From Ruminococcus flavefaciens (GTDB lineage Bacteria; Bacillota; Clostridia; Oscillospirales; Ruminococcaceae): a stretch of DNA of 64,000 nucleotides. The notes under the pieces are model-generated. The model did no database searches and was not told the origin of the DNA. It worked only from the letters and a program-made list of their open reading frames with translations. The stretch is from contig NZ_FRCT01000005.1 of NCBI RefSeq assembly GCF_900143025.1, positions 1 to 64,000 of the forward strand, in the 5' to 3' direction. This document shows positions 50,400 through 59,224 of the stretch, in pieces (positions within the stretch are counted from its first letter, which is position 1; every line of letters begins with the position of its first letter). Made by a program: the position numbers and the translations under genes.

Positions 50400-53150
50400 T
50401 CAGCTTTCAGGCAATGATTTGATAACACCTTCAATAAACCTGCTTATGGAACGCGCGTCCTGATTTGTAAGTCCGCCGCCAGGTTCGTAAACATCAGCGT
50501 TTGAAAGTCCCTGTACAGTGATATGTGAGGGATTGCTGCCGTTTACGCCGTAGCTTGAAGGAAATGCAACAGCTCTCATTATAAGGCTTACATCGTCGTC
50601 GTCAACGATGCCGTCGCAGTTTGCGTCGCCTAAAAGTGTAGGCTCGTCGAAGATTATCTCTTTGCCTGTGTAGTAGTATTCGGGTTGCTCTGCTTCGTGG
50701 AAATATACACGGAAATAATCCATAGAACCATTGAAGTAATCGCCTGCATGGCTGCGTGCTATATAGCAGCGTGTGAGCGGACTGAATGTCTGCTCGGGCA
50801 GGGTGGTTATCTTTGTGCTTCCGATAACTTGTCCGTTTATCAGGAGCTTTGCAGTATTATCGCTGATAATAACGCGAACGATATACCATTTGCCCTGTTC
50901 AAATTCTGTCCTTGATGTTATTTTTGAGTCGCCGATGCCGAATTCGGGTCTGCCGTTTTTATTTGCCGGTGTGAAGTACATTGAAGTACCGTTACCAAAG
51001 TCAAATACTCGCTGATCCGCTTTTCCGCCGCGCCAGAGTATGGAAGTGCATATCTCCATGTTCTTGTAGTCTACAAGAGTTTTATCGCAGATGATGTACT
51101 GATTTGTACCGTTAAAGGTTATAACTCCGTCTGCACTTGCACGTTTCTCCTGCCAGAGAGGTGCATTTCTGATTATGCCGTTTGTAGCACCGTATGTATC
51201 GTAGGCAAATACGTTGCTGTTGCGGTCAAACTCATAGCCTGCGTAGAGGCCGTCAGTGTAAGGGAGCTTTTTGTTGTATTCCTCTGATTCCTGCCAGCCG
51301 AAGGCTGCGCCGTGGGAAACAGAGCATTCGTTGTAAAAATCGCCGTCGAGAATAGCTTCACCTGAGGCAACTCCCTTTCCGTAGCAATAAGCAGTACCCT
51401 TTACGGTAGCGTTATCGGTAACGGAGTATTCATCGAGGAGGTAGGCATTGCCCATTACACGGGCATTCCCCGAAACAGAAGCACCTGCTGTTACAACGGC
51501 ATTCTCGCCGATCTTAGCGTTTCCGCTGATAGTTGGTGTTGCCCACCAAAATCCGTAAACGCAGGCATAATCGCTTATTCTTGCGTTATCACTGATCTCG
51601 GCGTTGTTAACTACGGCGTGGTCTGTAATTACGACCTTGTCTCTGATGACAGAGTTTCCGAGTACCATTGCGTCCTGTCCGACGTAAACGGTATCATCTA
51701 TCTCTACAGTATCGGCAACAAAGCCGCCGCCGTTGGGGTGGTTGTGACCTTCAATGCTTTTCTTGATATCGCGGTACATGGGAGAAGCTCCCTTGATGTC
51801 AAATTCGTAGGGATATCTGCGCTTGTAGTCACTTTTATTGTATGAGTATTCGTCGCCGTTTTCGGCCTTGTCGTACAGATTATTAGGTATTATTTCATCA
51901 GGTGTAGCTGCTACAGTAAGGTAAAGAGCAGTCTCTGTGCCGTCGAGGGCTATAGTCTTGGTACCTTCTGAGAAAAGGGAAGAATAGTAGGTCGTTCCGT
52001 CCTTTTTTTCCGTAACGAGACAAGCACGCCAGTCGGCTTCTTCAGCGTCTGAGATGCCGCGGAGTGTGACAGACACACGTCTTCCTTCGATATTGAGGGG
52101 GATAACATTCAGACCTGTCTGCATAGGAGCCTTTTCTTCGGGAACTATGTAGCAATTCTCCTTATCGGGAGCAGGTTCGGGCTGAGTGTATATGAGCTGC
52201 CATACGAAGGGATCTTCGAGGGATTTGCTGAGGGCTTCGTTATACAGCTCCTTATGCTTGAAATCGAGGGTAGCCATGTGTTTTGCGAAACTACCGATAA
52301 GATCTTTCATATCACAGCCTGAAATTCTTTCGATAGTATCGAACGGGTATTCATTGGGTTTTGCTTCGGTCTGAAGCCTCATGATGAAGTCCTTGCCCAG
52401 AGCGTCAAAATTGTCGGGATTTTCGGAAAGATACTGGAGGAATATCCACGCCTCATAGTACATTCTTCCGTGGGGGATTGTTAGATTCATATTTCTGAGA
52501 TAGGGAAGGAAAAAATGTGTTGTAGGAGTTTCAAGGGAATCAAAATATTGTTCCTTGAACCAGTTTGCGACTGCTTCCCACCAAGGACCTGTGATAGTCT
52601 GGTCGGTCCAGCCTTTTGAGTGATAGGTAAGAACGTGTCCGTATTCGTGAGGGAGAGATGCTGAATCAGTACCGTCCAACTGCGTCATTGCAGCAGGATC
52701 ACAGAAAATGTAGGCAAATCCTGTGAATGGTTCGGCACTCATGTATGCCCAGCCCTCCTCGAAATCGGGAAGTCCCGTTCTTGTAAGATAAATGTTGGTC
52801 TTGTACTTTTTCCCGTCGGGGGTGAAAACGGATTCAGAGGAGTCATTCATGCCAAGCTCTGTTGTATAGATTTCGCGGTATTTTTCAAGTTGATCGAGGT
52901 TGAGCTTGATGAACGTGTCATTGATTAGACCTGTCTGATCGTCATTGCCCCAGATGATCTGGAAATGTTGGGAAGTTGCAGTGTTGTACTTGTCCATGTA
53001 GTGCTGGTCGCCTGAGAAGTCGTGGTAATCTCGGCACAGATACTCTTCTTCTCCGGTTCCTGCTGCCACAACAGTGGTGCTCGGGAACCTGACAGTGCTT
53101 CCGACCAAAAGGAAGGAGGCAGCCGCAGCCAGCAGCCTTTTAAAGACCAT
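50400..53150 (-). CDS. Secreted metallopeptidase-like dockerin protein with beta-helix and LamG-like domains
   Basis: The 916-residue protein has a signal peptide (1-30). A gluzincin-type zinc site HEYGH (168-172) has a downstream Glu in WWEAVANWF (E192), as in DUF6055/Svx-like proteins. A beta region (about 340-450) is followed by a left-handed beta-helix-like stretch of short repeats (about 470-615; ISDNARISDYA, ISGNAKIGENAVV, VSGNARVMGNAYL). A LamG-like domain (about 640-825) comes next. The dockerin (about 845-916) has DANCDGIVDDDDV and a long insert before the second loop, the same type as in GH44. The likely role is proteolysis at the cellulosome surface. The RBS is AAGGAGG. Confidence 0.85.
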   Translation of the reverse strand: MVFKRLLAAAASFLLVGSTVRFPSTTVVAAGTGEEEYLCRDYHDFSGDQHYMDKYNTATSQHFQIIWGNDDQTGLINDTFIKLNLDQLEKYREIYTTELGMNDSSESVFTPDGKKYKTNIYLTRTGLPDFEEGWAYMSAEPFTGFAYIFCDPAAMTQLDGTDSASLPHEYGHVLTYHSKGWTDQTITGPWWEAVANWFKEQYFDSLETPTTHFFLPYLRNMNLTIPHGRMYYEAWIFLQYLSENPDNFDALGKDFIMRLQTEAKPNEYPFDTIERISGCDMKDLIGSFAKHMATLDFKHKELYNEALSKSLEDPFVWQLIYTQPEPAPDKENCYIVPEEKAPMQTGLNVIPLNIEGRRVSVTLRGISDAEEADWRACLVTEKKDGTTYYSSLFSEGTKTIALDGTETALYLTVAATPDEIIPNNLYDKAENGDEYSYNKSDYKRRYPYEFDIKGASPMYRDIKKSIEGHNHPNGGGFVADTVEIDDTVYVGQDAMVLGNSVIRDKVVITDHAVVNNAEISDNARISDYACVYGFWWATPTISGNAKIGENAVVTAGASVSGNARVMGNAYLLDEYSVTDNATVKGTAYCYGKGVASGEAILDGDFYNECSVSHGAAFGWQESEEYNKKLPYTDGLYAGYEFDRNSNVFAYDTYGATNGIIRNAPLWQEKRASADGVITFNGTNQYIICDKTLVDYKNMEICTSILWRGGKADQRVFDFGNGTSMYFTPANKNGRPEFGIGDSKITSRTEFEQGKWYIVRVIISDNTAKLLINGQVIGSTKITTLPEQTFSPLTRCYIARSHAGDYFNGSMDYFRVYFHEAEQPEYYYTGKEIIFDEPTLLGDANCDGIVDDDDVSLIMRAVAFPSSYGVNGSNPSHITVQGLSNADVYEPGGGLTNQDARSISRFIEGVIKSLPES

Positions 53151-53217
53151 TTGAATTCCTCCTTTTTTCGCGGAAAACGGGGAGGCGTTTACCGTTCTCC
53201 GATAAACTTACAACCAT

Positions 53218-53246
53218 ATTATACCACAAGTTATAGAAAAATTCAA
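53218..53246 (-). promoter_or_regulatory. Sigma-A promoter of the metallopeptidase-dockerin gene
   Basis: Minus-strand TTGAAT, 17 bases, TGG-TATAAT. Confidence 0.8.
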
Positions 53247-53295
53247 TAGTTTTTGTACAGATTATTTCAATTTTTTTTCCGGAATGTGAAGATTA

Positions 53296-54096
53296 TCACT
53301 TTTTGCGCAGTTCCCAGAAGGCGAGAGCACTGGCTGCTGCAACGTTTAACGAGTCTACACCGTTCTGCATAGGTATCTTTATCGTATAGTCACAGGCAGA
53401 GATAGTTTCTGCTTTCAGACCGCTTCCTTCTGTTCCGAGAATGACCGCAAGCTTCTTTTCAGAGGTGAGCTTCGGGTCATCTATACTTACCGTGTCGTTT
53501 CTCAGTGCCATTGCGGCAGAAGCAAAGCCGTACTCCTCCAATACCTTGATATAGTATGGCGGCTTGCTGTCGAGATATGCCCACGGGAGCTGGAAAACAG
53601 TTCCCATGCTCACACGTATGGAGCGGCGGAAAAGAGGGTCACTGCATGAGGGAGTAAGCAGCACAGCATCGAAGCCGAGTGCCGCAGCCGAGCGGAATAT
53701 TGCACCGATGTTAGTCTGGTTCATTATATCCTCAAGCACGGCTATCCTCTCGGCATTTTTGAGTATGCCTGCGGCATCGGGGAGAGGTTTGCGGCGCATA
53801 GCGCATAATACGCCCTGAGTGAGCTTATATCCTGTAAGAGCTGTAAGCACCTGCGATGCAGCAGTATACACAGGAATATCTTCACATAGTTCAATAATAT
53901 TGTTTGGTTGTATATTAATATATTTACGTTCGCAAAGAACAGAAATCGGGGTATAACCTGAATTTAAAGCAGTTTTTATAACGTTAGGGCTTTCAGCCAC
54001 GAAAATTCCCGAAGCTTCAAGCTCTTTTTCGGAGGTGTCCGTGTAGGGCATGAGCTCGGGAGCGGAAAGGTCGGATATTTCGATAATATTTGCCAT
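53296..54096 (-). CDS. TrmH/SpoU-family RNA 2'-O-methyltransferase
   Basis: The 266-residue protein has an N-terminal substrate-binding domain and the SPOUT knot motifs: NQTNIGAIFRSAAALGFDAVLL, VILGTEGSGL and IPMQNGVDSLNVAAASALAFWE. It transfers a methyl group from SAM to ribose in rRNA or tRNA; the target base is unknown. The RBS is AAAGGAG. No promoter of its own is obvious; it follows the lipoprotein gene on the same strand, with a terminator between them. Confidence 0.93.
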   Translation of the reverse strand: MANIIEISDLSAPELMPYTDTSEKELEASGIFVAESPNVIKTALNSGYTPISVLCERKYINIQPNNIIELCEDIPVYTAASQVLTALTGYKLTQGVLCAMRRKPLPDAAGILKNAERIAVLEDIMNQTNIGAIFRSAAALGFDAVLLTPSCSDPLFRRSIRVSMGTVFQLPWAYLDSKPPYYIKVLEEYGFASAAMALRNDTVSIDDPKLTSEKKLAVILGTEGSGLKAETISACDYTIKIPMQNGVDSLNVAAASALAFWELRKK

Positions 54097-54122
54097 AGCG
54101 TACTCCTTTGGGCATAATCAAG

Positions 54123-54148
54123 AAAAGCTGCCATTAAGGCAGCTTTCT
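54123..54148 (-). terminator. Terminator of the lipocalin-like lipoprotein gene
   Basis: The stem AAAGCTGCC/GGCAGCTTT lies 10 bases past the stop, with a T-run on the minus strand. Confidence 0.8.
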
Positions 54149-54157
54149 GTGTGTATT

Positions 54158-54805
54158 TTATTTTACTTTTGTGAAGGTCTCTGACTTCTTTGAACCCTTG
54201 ATTGTAAGCTTGTCGCCGTCTATCTTATACTTTGCAGTACCGCCGTCGCTTGAGAGATCCATGATAGCGGAATAGCCTGTTATTGTTATCTTGTCGCCCT
54301 TTGTCTTGTAATCGAAGAGGTCGTTGAAAACGAATTCACTGTGGTCGCCGTCGAATTCAAGAGTGATATTGATAGAATCGGGCACTTCATCGCTGCCCTT
54401 GGTTATTCCCTGCTTGATGCCGTCGTAAAGGAGACCGCCGTCAAGTGAATACTTTCCGTCGTAGCCGTCCTTGTCATCGAGCTTGGTCATAACGATCATT
54501 TCCTGACCTGATACGTCTATTGTTAATTTCTTTCCGTCTTCCTTGAAGTATTCCTTGGAAAGAGTTGTACCGCTTACATTGAAGCCGTCGTCTTCAAAGT
54601 GAAGGATAGATGAGCTGTCTGCGTAAACAGAGCCCTTTCCGTCCTTGAAAATAATACCGCCGTTTTTGATGCCTGAATTGTTGTCAAGGTCGTCGATAGA
54701 CCATTTGCCTGATATGTCCTTACTTGATGAACTGCTGTTTCCGCATGAAGCGAAAGCACAAACAGCTAATGAACATACTGCGATAGATGAAATTATTCTT
54801 TTCAT
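54158..54805 (-). CDS. Lipoprotein with the same domain as the dockerin protein at 26912-27916
   Basis: The 215-residue protein has a lipobox FASCG (Cys near residue 19) and a Ser-rich tether, then one beta-rich domain. Its blocks (SGKWSIDDL, GGIIFKDGKGSVY, ILHFEDDGFNVSGTTL, DGYDGKYSLDGGLLYDG, FVFNDLFDYKTKG) line up in order with the C-terminal domain of 26912-27916. The function is unknown. GGAGGG lies 7 bases before the ATG at 54805; the ATG at 54811 is too close. The promoter is at 54897-54925. Confidence 0.82.
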   Translation of the reverse strand: MKRIISSIAVCSLAVCAFASCGNSSSSSKDISGKWSIDDLDNNSGIKNGGIIFKDGKGSVYADSSSILHFEDDGFNVSGTTLSKEYFKEDGKKLTIDVSGQEMIVMTKLDDKDGYDGKYSLDGGLLYDGIKQGITKGSDEVPDSINITLEFDGDHSEFVFNDLFDYKTKGDKITITGYSAIMDLSSDGGTAKYKIDGDKLTIKGSKKSETFTKVK

Positions 54806-54896
54806 ATACATACCCTCCGTAATTATATCTTAATATGTAATAACGTTCACTTTAAGCGAGCTTTATACAAGCATATATTGCCGCATATCAATCTAC

Positions 54897-54925
54897 ATTA
54901 TATCATGGTGTTTTTTTAAATTCAA
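54897..54925 (-). promoter_or_regulatory. Sigma-A promoter of the lipoprotein gene
   Basis: Minus-strand TTGAAT, 17 bases, TGA-TATAAT. Confidence 0.8.
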
Positions 54926-55017
54926 GTAAAAAACTGAAAAGTCGCCGAATTGCAATTAAAAAACGCTCTGCTATATTAAAAAAATGTTTCATTTGCACAT
55001 AAAAACAGCGTCAATGC

Positions 55018-55046
55018 TTGACACAGCCTGCTATAAATGATAGAAT
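55018..55046 (+). promoter_or_regulatory. Sigma-A promoter of the GH16 gene
   Basis: TTGACA, 17 bases, TGA-TAGAAT. Confidence 0.82.
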
Positions 55047-55090
55047 TATGGCGTAAATGCAACTATCTGCGAAAACAGGAGGCGGTATAT

Positions 55091-56515
55091 ATGAAGTCTA
55101 TCAAAGCATTGGCGGCTGCGCTGGTCTTTGCAGCAGTTTTACCCGTATCGGTCTGTGCCGACGGTGCGGTCATCATGGACTATAATAATGACAGCGTTGT
55201 TGATATATTTGATATGGTAAGTGCGAGGAAAAGCGGAGCTTCTGCGGCTGAGCTGAAAAATCTCGGCGGCTTTCTTCTCGGAAACGGCGTTGAAGTAATC
55301 CCCGAGGACGGCTATAAGCTCATCTGGAGCGATGAATTCAGCGGCAGTACCCTTGATATGAGCAAGTGGTCATACGAGCTTGGCAACTGGAAGCTGGACG
55401 ACAACGGCAACTACGTTACCAACGGCTGGGGCAACAACGAGCAGGAGTTTTATACCGATAAAAATACTACAGTCAAAGACGGTATCCTTACCATTGCCGC
55501 AAGAAAGGAAAGCTATGTTGATGAGGTGCAGGGAGCTTACGATTATACCTCTGCGCGTATCAATACGGCTCATAAGTTCTCCACCTGCGGCGGAAAAATA
55601 GAGGTAAGGGCAAGATGCGACTCTGGAAAATCCCTGTGGCCTGCGATATGGATGCTGCCCGAGGAAAGCGTCTACGGCGGCTGGGCTTCGTCGGGCGAAA
55701 TAGATATCATGGAGGGCTGGGGAAGCACTCCGGGGAAAATATGCGGAACTATCCATTTCGGCGGTGTATGGCCGAATAATACCTATCTTACCAACGATTA
55801 CATATTCCCTGACGGCGACGGCACTCAGAACTGGCACACATACAGCATTGAGTGGGAACGCGGCGAGATACGCTGGTACGTGGACGGAAACCTTTACAGC
55901 ACTCAGACTGACTGGCGCTCCGACGGCTTCAGCTATCCTGCGCCTTTTGACCAGAATTTCTATATTATCCTCAATTTCGCCGTGGGCGGACATTTTGACG
56001 GTATCGACGGCGTCTATGCAGAGCCAAATACCTTTGCGGACGGCGAAAAGCACTTCGATATAGATTACGTAAGAGTTTACGAAAAAACGGGTTCTGACTT
56101 TGTTCCGACAGAAATGAGCTCTCTGCCGCTGGATAATTACATGGAGGGCTCGGAGGCGACTATTTTCAATAAGGAGGGCTGTACTGTAGTCGATATCAAG
56201 AACGCAGGCTCTCTGGAGTACGCTGTTATGGGACTTCTCGGCGGACGAGAGGTAAAGGCAGGGGAAAAGCATACCATAAGCTTTGATATAAGCTCTACTG
56301 CTCAGCGCAGTATGGTGCTTACTGCCGAGGACAGCGCGTATACCCGATATCTTGACGAAAAACTGATACTTACTCCCGAAAAGAAACACTACAGCTTTGA
56401 CGTAACGTTCCCCGCTGATATGAAGGCTGATATAAAGTTCCAGCTGGGAAATATCGACGATGCTGCGGCAATAGGAGCACATACGGTAACGATATCCGAT
56501 ATCTCATGGGATTGA
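55091..56515 (+). CDS. GH16 beta-glucanase with an N-terminal half-dockerin
   Basis: The 474-residue protein has a signal peptide (1-22). It then has a single dockerin-like calcium loop (about 30-43, DYNNDSVVDIFDMV) with one helix. The GH16 domain (about 72-340) has the catalytic EIDIME (E203, D205, E208). The C-terminal beta domain of about 125 residues fits a CBM4/9-type carbohydrate-binding module. GH16 enzymes cut beta-1,3 or mixed-linkage 1,3-1,4 glucans. Only one dockerin repeat is visible, so cohesin binding is doubtful. The RBS AGGAGG decides the ATG at 55091. Confidence 0.92.
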   Translation: MKSIKALAAALVFAAVLPVSVCADGAVIMDYNNDSVVDIFDMVSARKSGASAAELKNLGGFLLGNGVEVIPEDGYKLIWSDEFSGSTLDMSKWSYELGNWKLDDNGNYVTNGWGNNEQEFYTDKNTTVKDGILTIAARKESYVDEVQGAYDYTSARINTAHKFSTCGGKIEVRARCDSGKSLWPAIWMLPEESVYGGWASSGEIDIMEGWGSTPGKICGTIHFGGVWPNNTYLTNDYIFPDGDGTQNWHTYSIEWERGEIRWYVDGNLYSTQTDWRSDGFSYPAPFDQNFYIILNFAVGGHFDGIDGVYAEPNTFADGEKHFDIDYVRVYEKTGSDFVPTEMSSLPLDNYMEGSEATIFNKEGCTVVDIKNAGSLEYAVMGLLGGREVKAGEKHTISFDISSTAQRSMVLTAEDSAYTRYLDEKLILTPEKKHYSFDVTFPADMKADIKFQLGNIDDAAAIGAHTVTISDISWD

Positions 56516-56528
56516 GAAGAAAAATCAG

Positions 56529-56566
56529 AAAGAGCTGTTGCAGATGACGCACAGCTCTTTCTTTTA
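56529..56566 (+). terminator. Terminator of the GH16 gene
   Basis: The stem AAAGAGCTGT/ACAGCTCTTT is followed by CTTTT. Confidence 0.85.
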
Positions 56567-56789
56567 CGCTCATCATAGCTTTTGTACGAAAAAAATGTTT
56601 TTTTTATATTTTTTTGGTTGAAATTGTTTGAGAAATGTGATATAATATTTTTATATAGATGCAAATTAGTTTTATAATGGACGAAATATCTGTTGTAAAC
56701 ACTGTCAGGAATGCCAATTTTGTGATCTGTGCATTGGCAGAAAATGACATGGTTCGTATCTGTTATACAAAATGAGCACAAAAAGTGGT

Positions 56790-56818
56790 TTGACACTTTT
56801 ATGATATTCTGATATATT
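56790..56818 (+). promoter_or_regulatory. Sigma-A promoter of the DUF4003 gene
   Basis: TTGACA, 17 bases, TGA-TATATT. Confidence 0.75.
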
Positions 56819-56850
56819 AATTTTGAGATGAAATGCTAAGGAGGTGCGCC

Positions 56851-57831
56851 ATGAAGGAGCTTCTCACGAAACTCTGCGACAAGTATCTGCTCAATCTCGG
56901 ACTTTTTACCGATCTGTGCCCGCTTGAGCGCGATATACTTTATCCTGTATGCGCAAGTGTATTCTGCGCAGCTGATGCGGAATTCGATCTCGCAAAATTC
57001 AAATCCAGTATGTCACTTATCAAGGCAAGCCCTAAGATGCTTTCCAGCTTCCGCAGTACAGTACGTCCGCTGATAGCCTCGCTTATGTCCGTAAGTGACG
57101 ACCCGAGAGGCGAAATGCAGCAGTATCTTGAATGTTACGACATAATGCGGAAATACTTCACGAATTCGGAGCATCTTGCTCTTCTGTCAATGCTGTTTGC
57201 AAAGATAGTCCCTGCCGAAAGGGCTGAGGAATATATAAGACGCGGAAGGCAGATATTCGACAGAATGAAGAGAGAGCACCGTATCCTTACCACAAAGGAA
57301 AATATCGCCTTTGCTGTTATGCTGTCATTTTCGGAGAAGTCCGACGACAGTCTCATAGAGGATATGGAAGCAAGCTATAAGCTCCTCAAGCACAGCGATG
57401 CCAAGAACAGTATGCAGTCTGTATCGCAGGTCCTTGCAATGTCTGACGGCGTTCCCGAGGAAAAGTGCGCTAAGTTCAAGGAGCTCTATGACAGTATGCT
57501 CAAAAAGGGAAAGAAGTACGGCAAGCGTTATGAGCTTGCAATGCTGGCGGCTATGTCCATAGCTGATTTTGGCAGCAGTGAGATAATAGGCGACCTCAGC
57601 GATATTGAAGTATTTCTGTCTCAGCACAAGGCTGTTTTCGACCTTTCGGGCTTTGACGGTGACGAGCCTGTGTGCCACGCCTTTATGCTTCTGACAACTG
57701 CTTATGCAAGAGATATCAATATAAATGATGAACTGAAAAAACGTGTGCTTATGGCGGCAGGTCAGGCGGCTCTGTACTCATTTATGGTGTACAGTATGAT
57801 GACCGTTGCACCTGTTGTGCCTGAATTATAA
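56851..57831 (+). CDS. DUF4003-family protein
   Basis: The 326-residue, all-helical, Lys/Glu-rich protein has no signal peptide and matches the general pattern of DUF4003 proteins of Firmicutes (LLNLGLFTDLCPLERDILYPV near the start, AGQAALYSFMVYSMMTVAPVV at the end). The function is unknown. The start is set by AAGGAGG before the ATG at 56851. The PPK2 gene follows 52 bases later and may share the transcript. Confidence 0.85.
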   Translation: MKELLTKLCDKYLLNLGLFTDLCPLERDILYPVCASVFCAADAEFDLAKFKSSMSLIKASPKMLSSFRSTVRPLIASLMSVSDDPRGEMQQYLECYDIMRKYFTNSEHLALLSMLFAKIVPAERAEEYIRRGRQIFDRMKREHRILTTKENIAFAVMLSFSEKSDDSLIEDMEASYKLLKHSDAKNSMQSVSQVLAMSDGVPEEKCAKFKELYDSMLKKGKKYGKRYELAMLAAMSIADFGSSEIIGDLSDIEVFLSQHKAVFDLSGFDGDEPVCHAFMLLTTAYARDININDELKKRVLMAAGQAALYSFMVYSMMTVAPVVPEL

Positions 57832-57883
57832 TATATGCAGTATAAAACGCGATTATCCTATAAATGAACGGAGGTCATAAAAA

Positions 57884-58849
57884 ATGAAGGCGGATAAGTA
57901 CATTATCGGCAGTAAAAAAACGGATATACGCAAGCTTCCTACCAACAGCAAAGATGACGGTGTTGATAAGGAAGAGATAATCAGAAAATACGAGGAAAAC
58001 AAGCTGGAGCTGGCGGCTCTTCAGGACAAGTTCTATGCTGATGCAAGAGAAGGCCTTATCGTTGTTATACAGGCGCTGGACGCTTCGGGCAAGGACTCGA
58101 CTATAAAGAATGTTTTCAGCGGTATCAATCCGCAGGGAGTAAAGGTGCATTATTACAAGGCTCCTACTTCCGAGGAGCTCGCTCACGATTATCTCTGGAG
58201 GATACATCAGAATATTCCCCGCAGAGGCGAGATAGCCATATTCAACCGAAGCCATTACGAGGACCTTGTTACCGTACAGGCTGAGGATATATGGAAGGGC
58301 TATCATATGTCGGACAGAGTCCTCGATGATACAAAGAAGGACTTTTTCGAGAAGCGCTACGAGCAGGTGAACAATTTCGAGAAGTATCTCTATGAAAACA
58401 GCTACCGTGTTGTCAAGATATTCCTCCATGTATCAAAGGAGGAGCAGACAGGTCAGCTTCTGGAGCGTATCGAACTGCCCGAGAAAAACTGGAAATTCCG
58501 CGCCGATGACCTTAAAGTAAGGGATAAATACGACGCTTACCTTAAATGCTTCAACGATGTTATAAATAAGACTTCCACGAAGGAGTCGCCGTGGTACGTA
58601 CTTCCGGGCGACCAGAGGTGGTATACGAGATATCTTGTTACAGAGATACTTCTTGACGCACTGAAGGCTTGCAAGCCTGAATATCCCGAGCTTCCTGCTG
58701 AGGAAAAGGCAAAGCTTGACGATTGCAGGAAGATACTCACCGAGGCTATGGCAGAGTACGAAGACGGAAAAACAGATAAAAAGTCGGAAAAGGAAGATAA
58801 AAAGTCCGCAAAATCCGAAAAAAAGACAAAGAAAAAGAGTAAAAAATAA
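57884..58849 (+). CDS. ppk2: Polyphosphate kinase 2 (PPK2 family)
   Basis: The 321-residue protein has the PPK2 Walker A block QALDASGKDST, the lid region PRRGEIAIFNRSHYEDL with Walker B, and RVVKIFLHVSKEEQ, KNWKFRADDLKVRDKYDAY and SPWYVLPGDQRWYTR. It moves phosphate between polyphosphate and nucleotides. The last 35 residues are a Lys/Ser/Glu tail (KKSEKEDKKSAKSEKKTKKKSKK, split into repeats) that is not part of the fold and could bind polyphosphate. The RBS is CGGAGG. Confidence 0.93.
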   Translation: MKADKYIIGSKKTDIRKLPTNSKDDGVDKEEIIRKYEENKLELAALQDKFYADAREGLIVVIQALDASGKDSTIKNVFSGINPQGVKVHYYKAPTSEELAHDYLWRIHQNIPRRGEIAIFNRSHYEDLVTVQAEDIWKGYHMSDRVLDDTKKDFFEKRYEQVNNFEKYLYENSYRVVKIFLHVSKEEQTGQLLERIELPEKNWKFRADDLKVRDKYDAYLKCFNDVINKTSTKESPWYVLPGDQRWYTRYLVTEILLDALKACKPEYPELPAEEKAKLDDCRKILTEAMAEYEDGKTDKKSEKEDKKSAKSEKKTKKKSKK

Positions 58850-58902
58850 TATTTGTGCTCCTGCACTGACTATGATGCCAATATAGAAGTTTATACTGTT
58901 TA

Positions 58903-58950
58903 TCGGGGGAAACCTTTCTGAATAAAGGCTTTCCCCGAACCTCTTTTTTT
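58903..58950 (+). terminator. Dispersed GGGGAAACC hairpin acting as PPK2 terminator
   Basis: The stem CGGGGGAAACCTTT/AAAGGCTTTCCCCG is followed by an eight-T run. In reverse orientation it matches the hairpin at 13873-13908 within the inverted-repeat structure, so it is a member of that repeat family. Confidence 0.75.
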
Positions 58951-59155
58951 AAATGGGGCTTTAGATGGTGCAAAGCTGTTATATGGGTATCCGTTCGACG
59001 AATGGGAGTATTTGATAAACTGCTCATATTAAAAGTATATATGTCTCGGTATAGCATATGCTTATCCGTGAAAAATTCCTTTGGTGCAATACATATATAC
59101 TTTTATGCGGATAGGTTGATATCAAGGGGATCGTGAAATATTTTACGATATGCTG

Positions 59156-59184
59156 TTGACTTGCAGAAAAAGATATGGTATAAT
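59156..59184 (+). promoter_or_regulatory. Sigma-A promoter of the GntR regulator gene
   Basis: TTGACT, 17 bases, TGG-TATAAT. Confidence 0.85.
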
Positions 59185-59197
59185 TTTTATATACCAT
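59175..59197. promoter_or_regulatory. Candidate GntR operator over the -10 and start site
   Basis: The perfect inverted repeat ATGGTATA-ATTTTTA-TATACCAT covers the -10. FadR-type GntR regulators favour TGGT-N-ACCA type palindromes, so self-repression is likely by position. Confidence 0.6.
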
Positions 59198-59224
59198 TAT
59201 TATTTTATTATATGAGGAGGAGCT

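Larger units (their letters stand above)
58850..59224. other. Intergenic region with a terminator-like repeat and the gntR control region
   Basis: It contains the hairpin repeat at 58903-58950, AT-rich sequence, and the gntR promoter with its palindrome. No gene is seen. Confidence 0.6.

Noticed and set aside
55370-56482. Long minus-strand frame (370 codons) opposite the GH16 gene
   Set aside because: It is an antisense shadow; the plus strand encodes an intact GH16 with catalytic motif and RBS.
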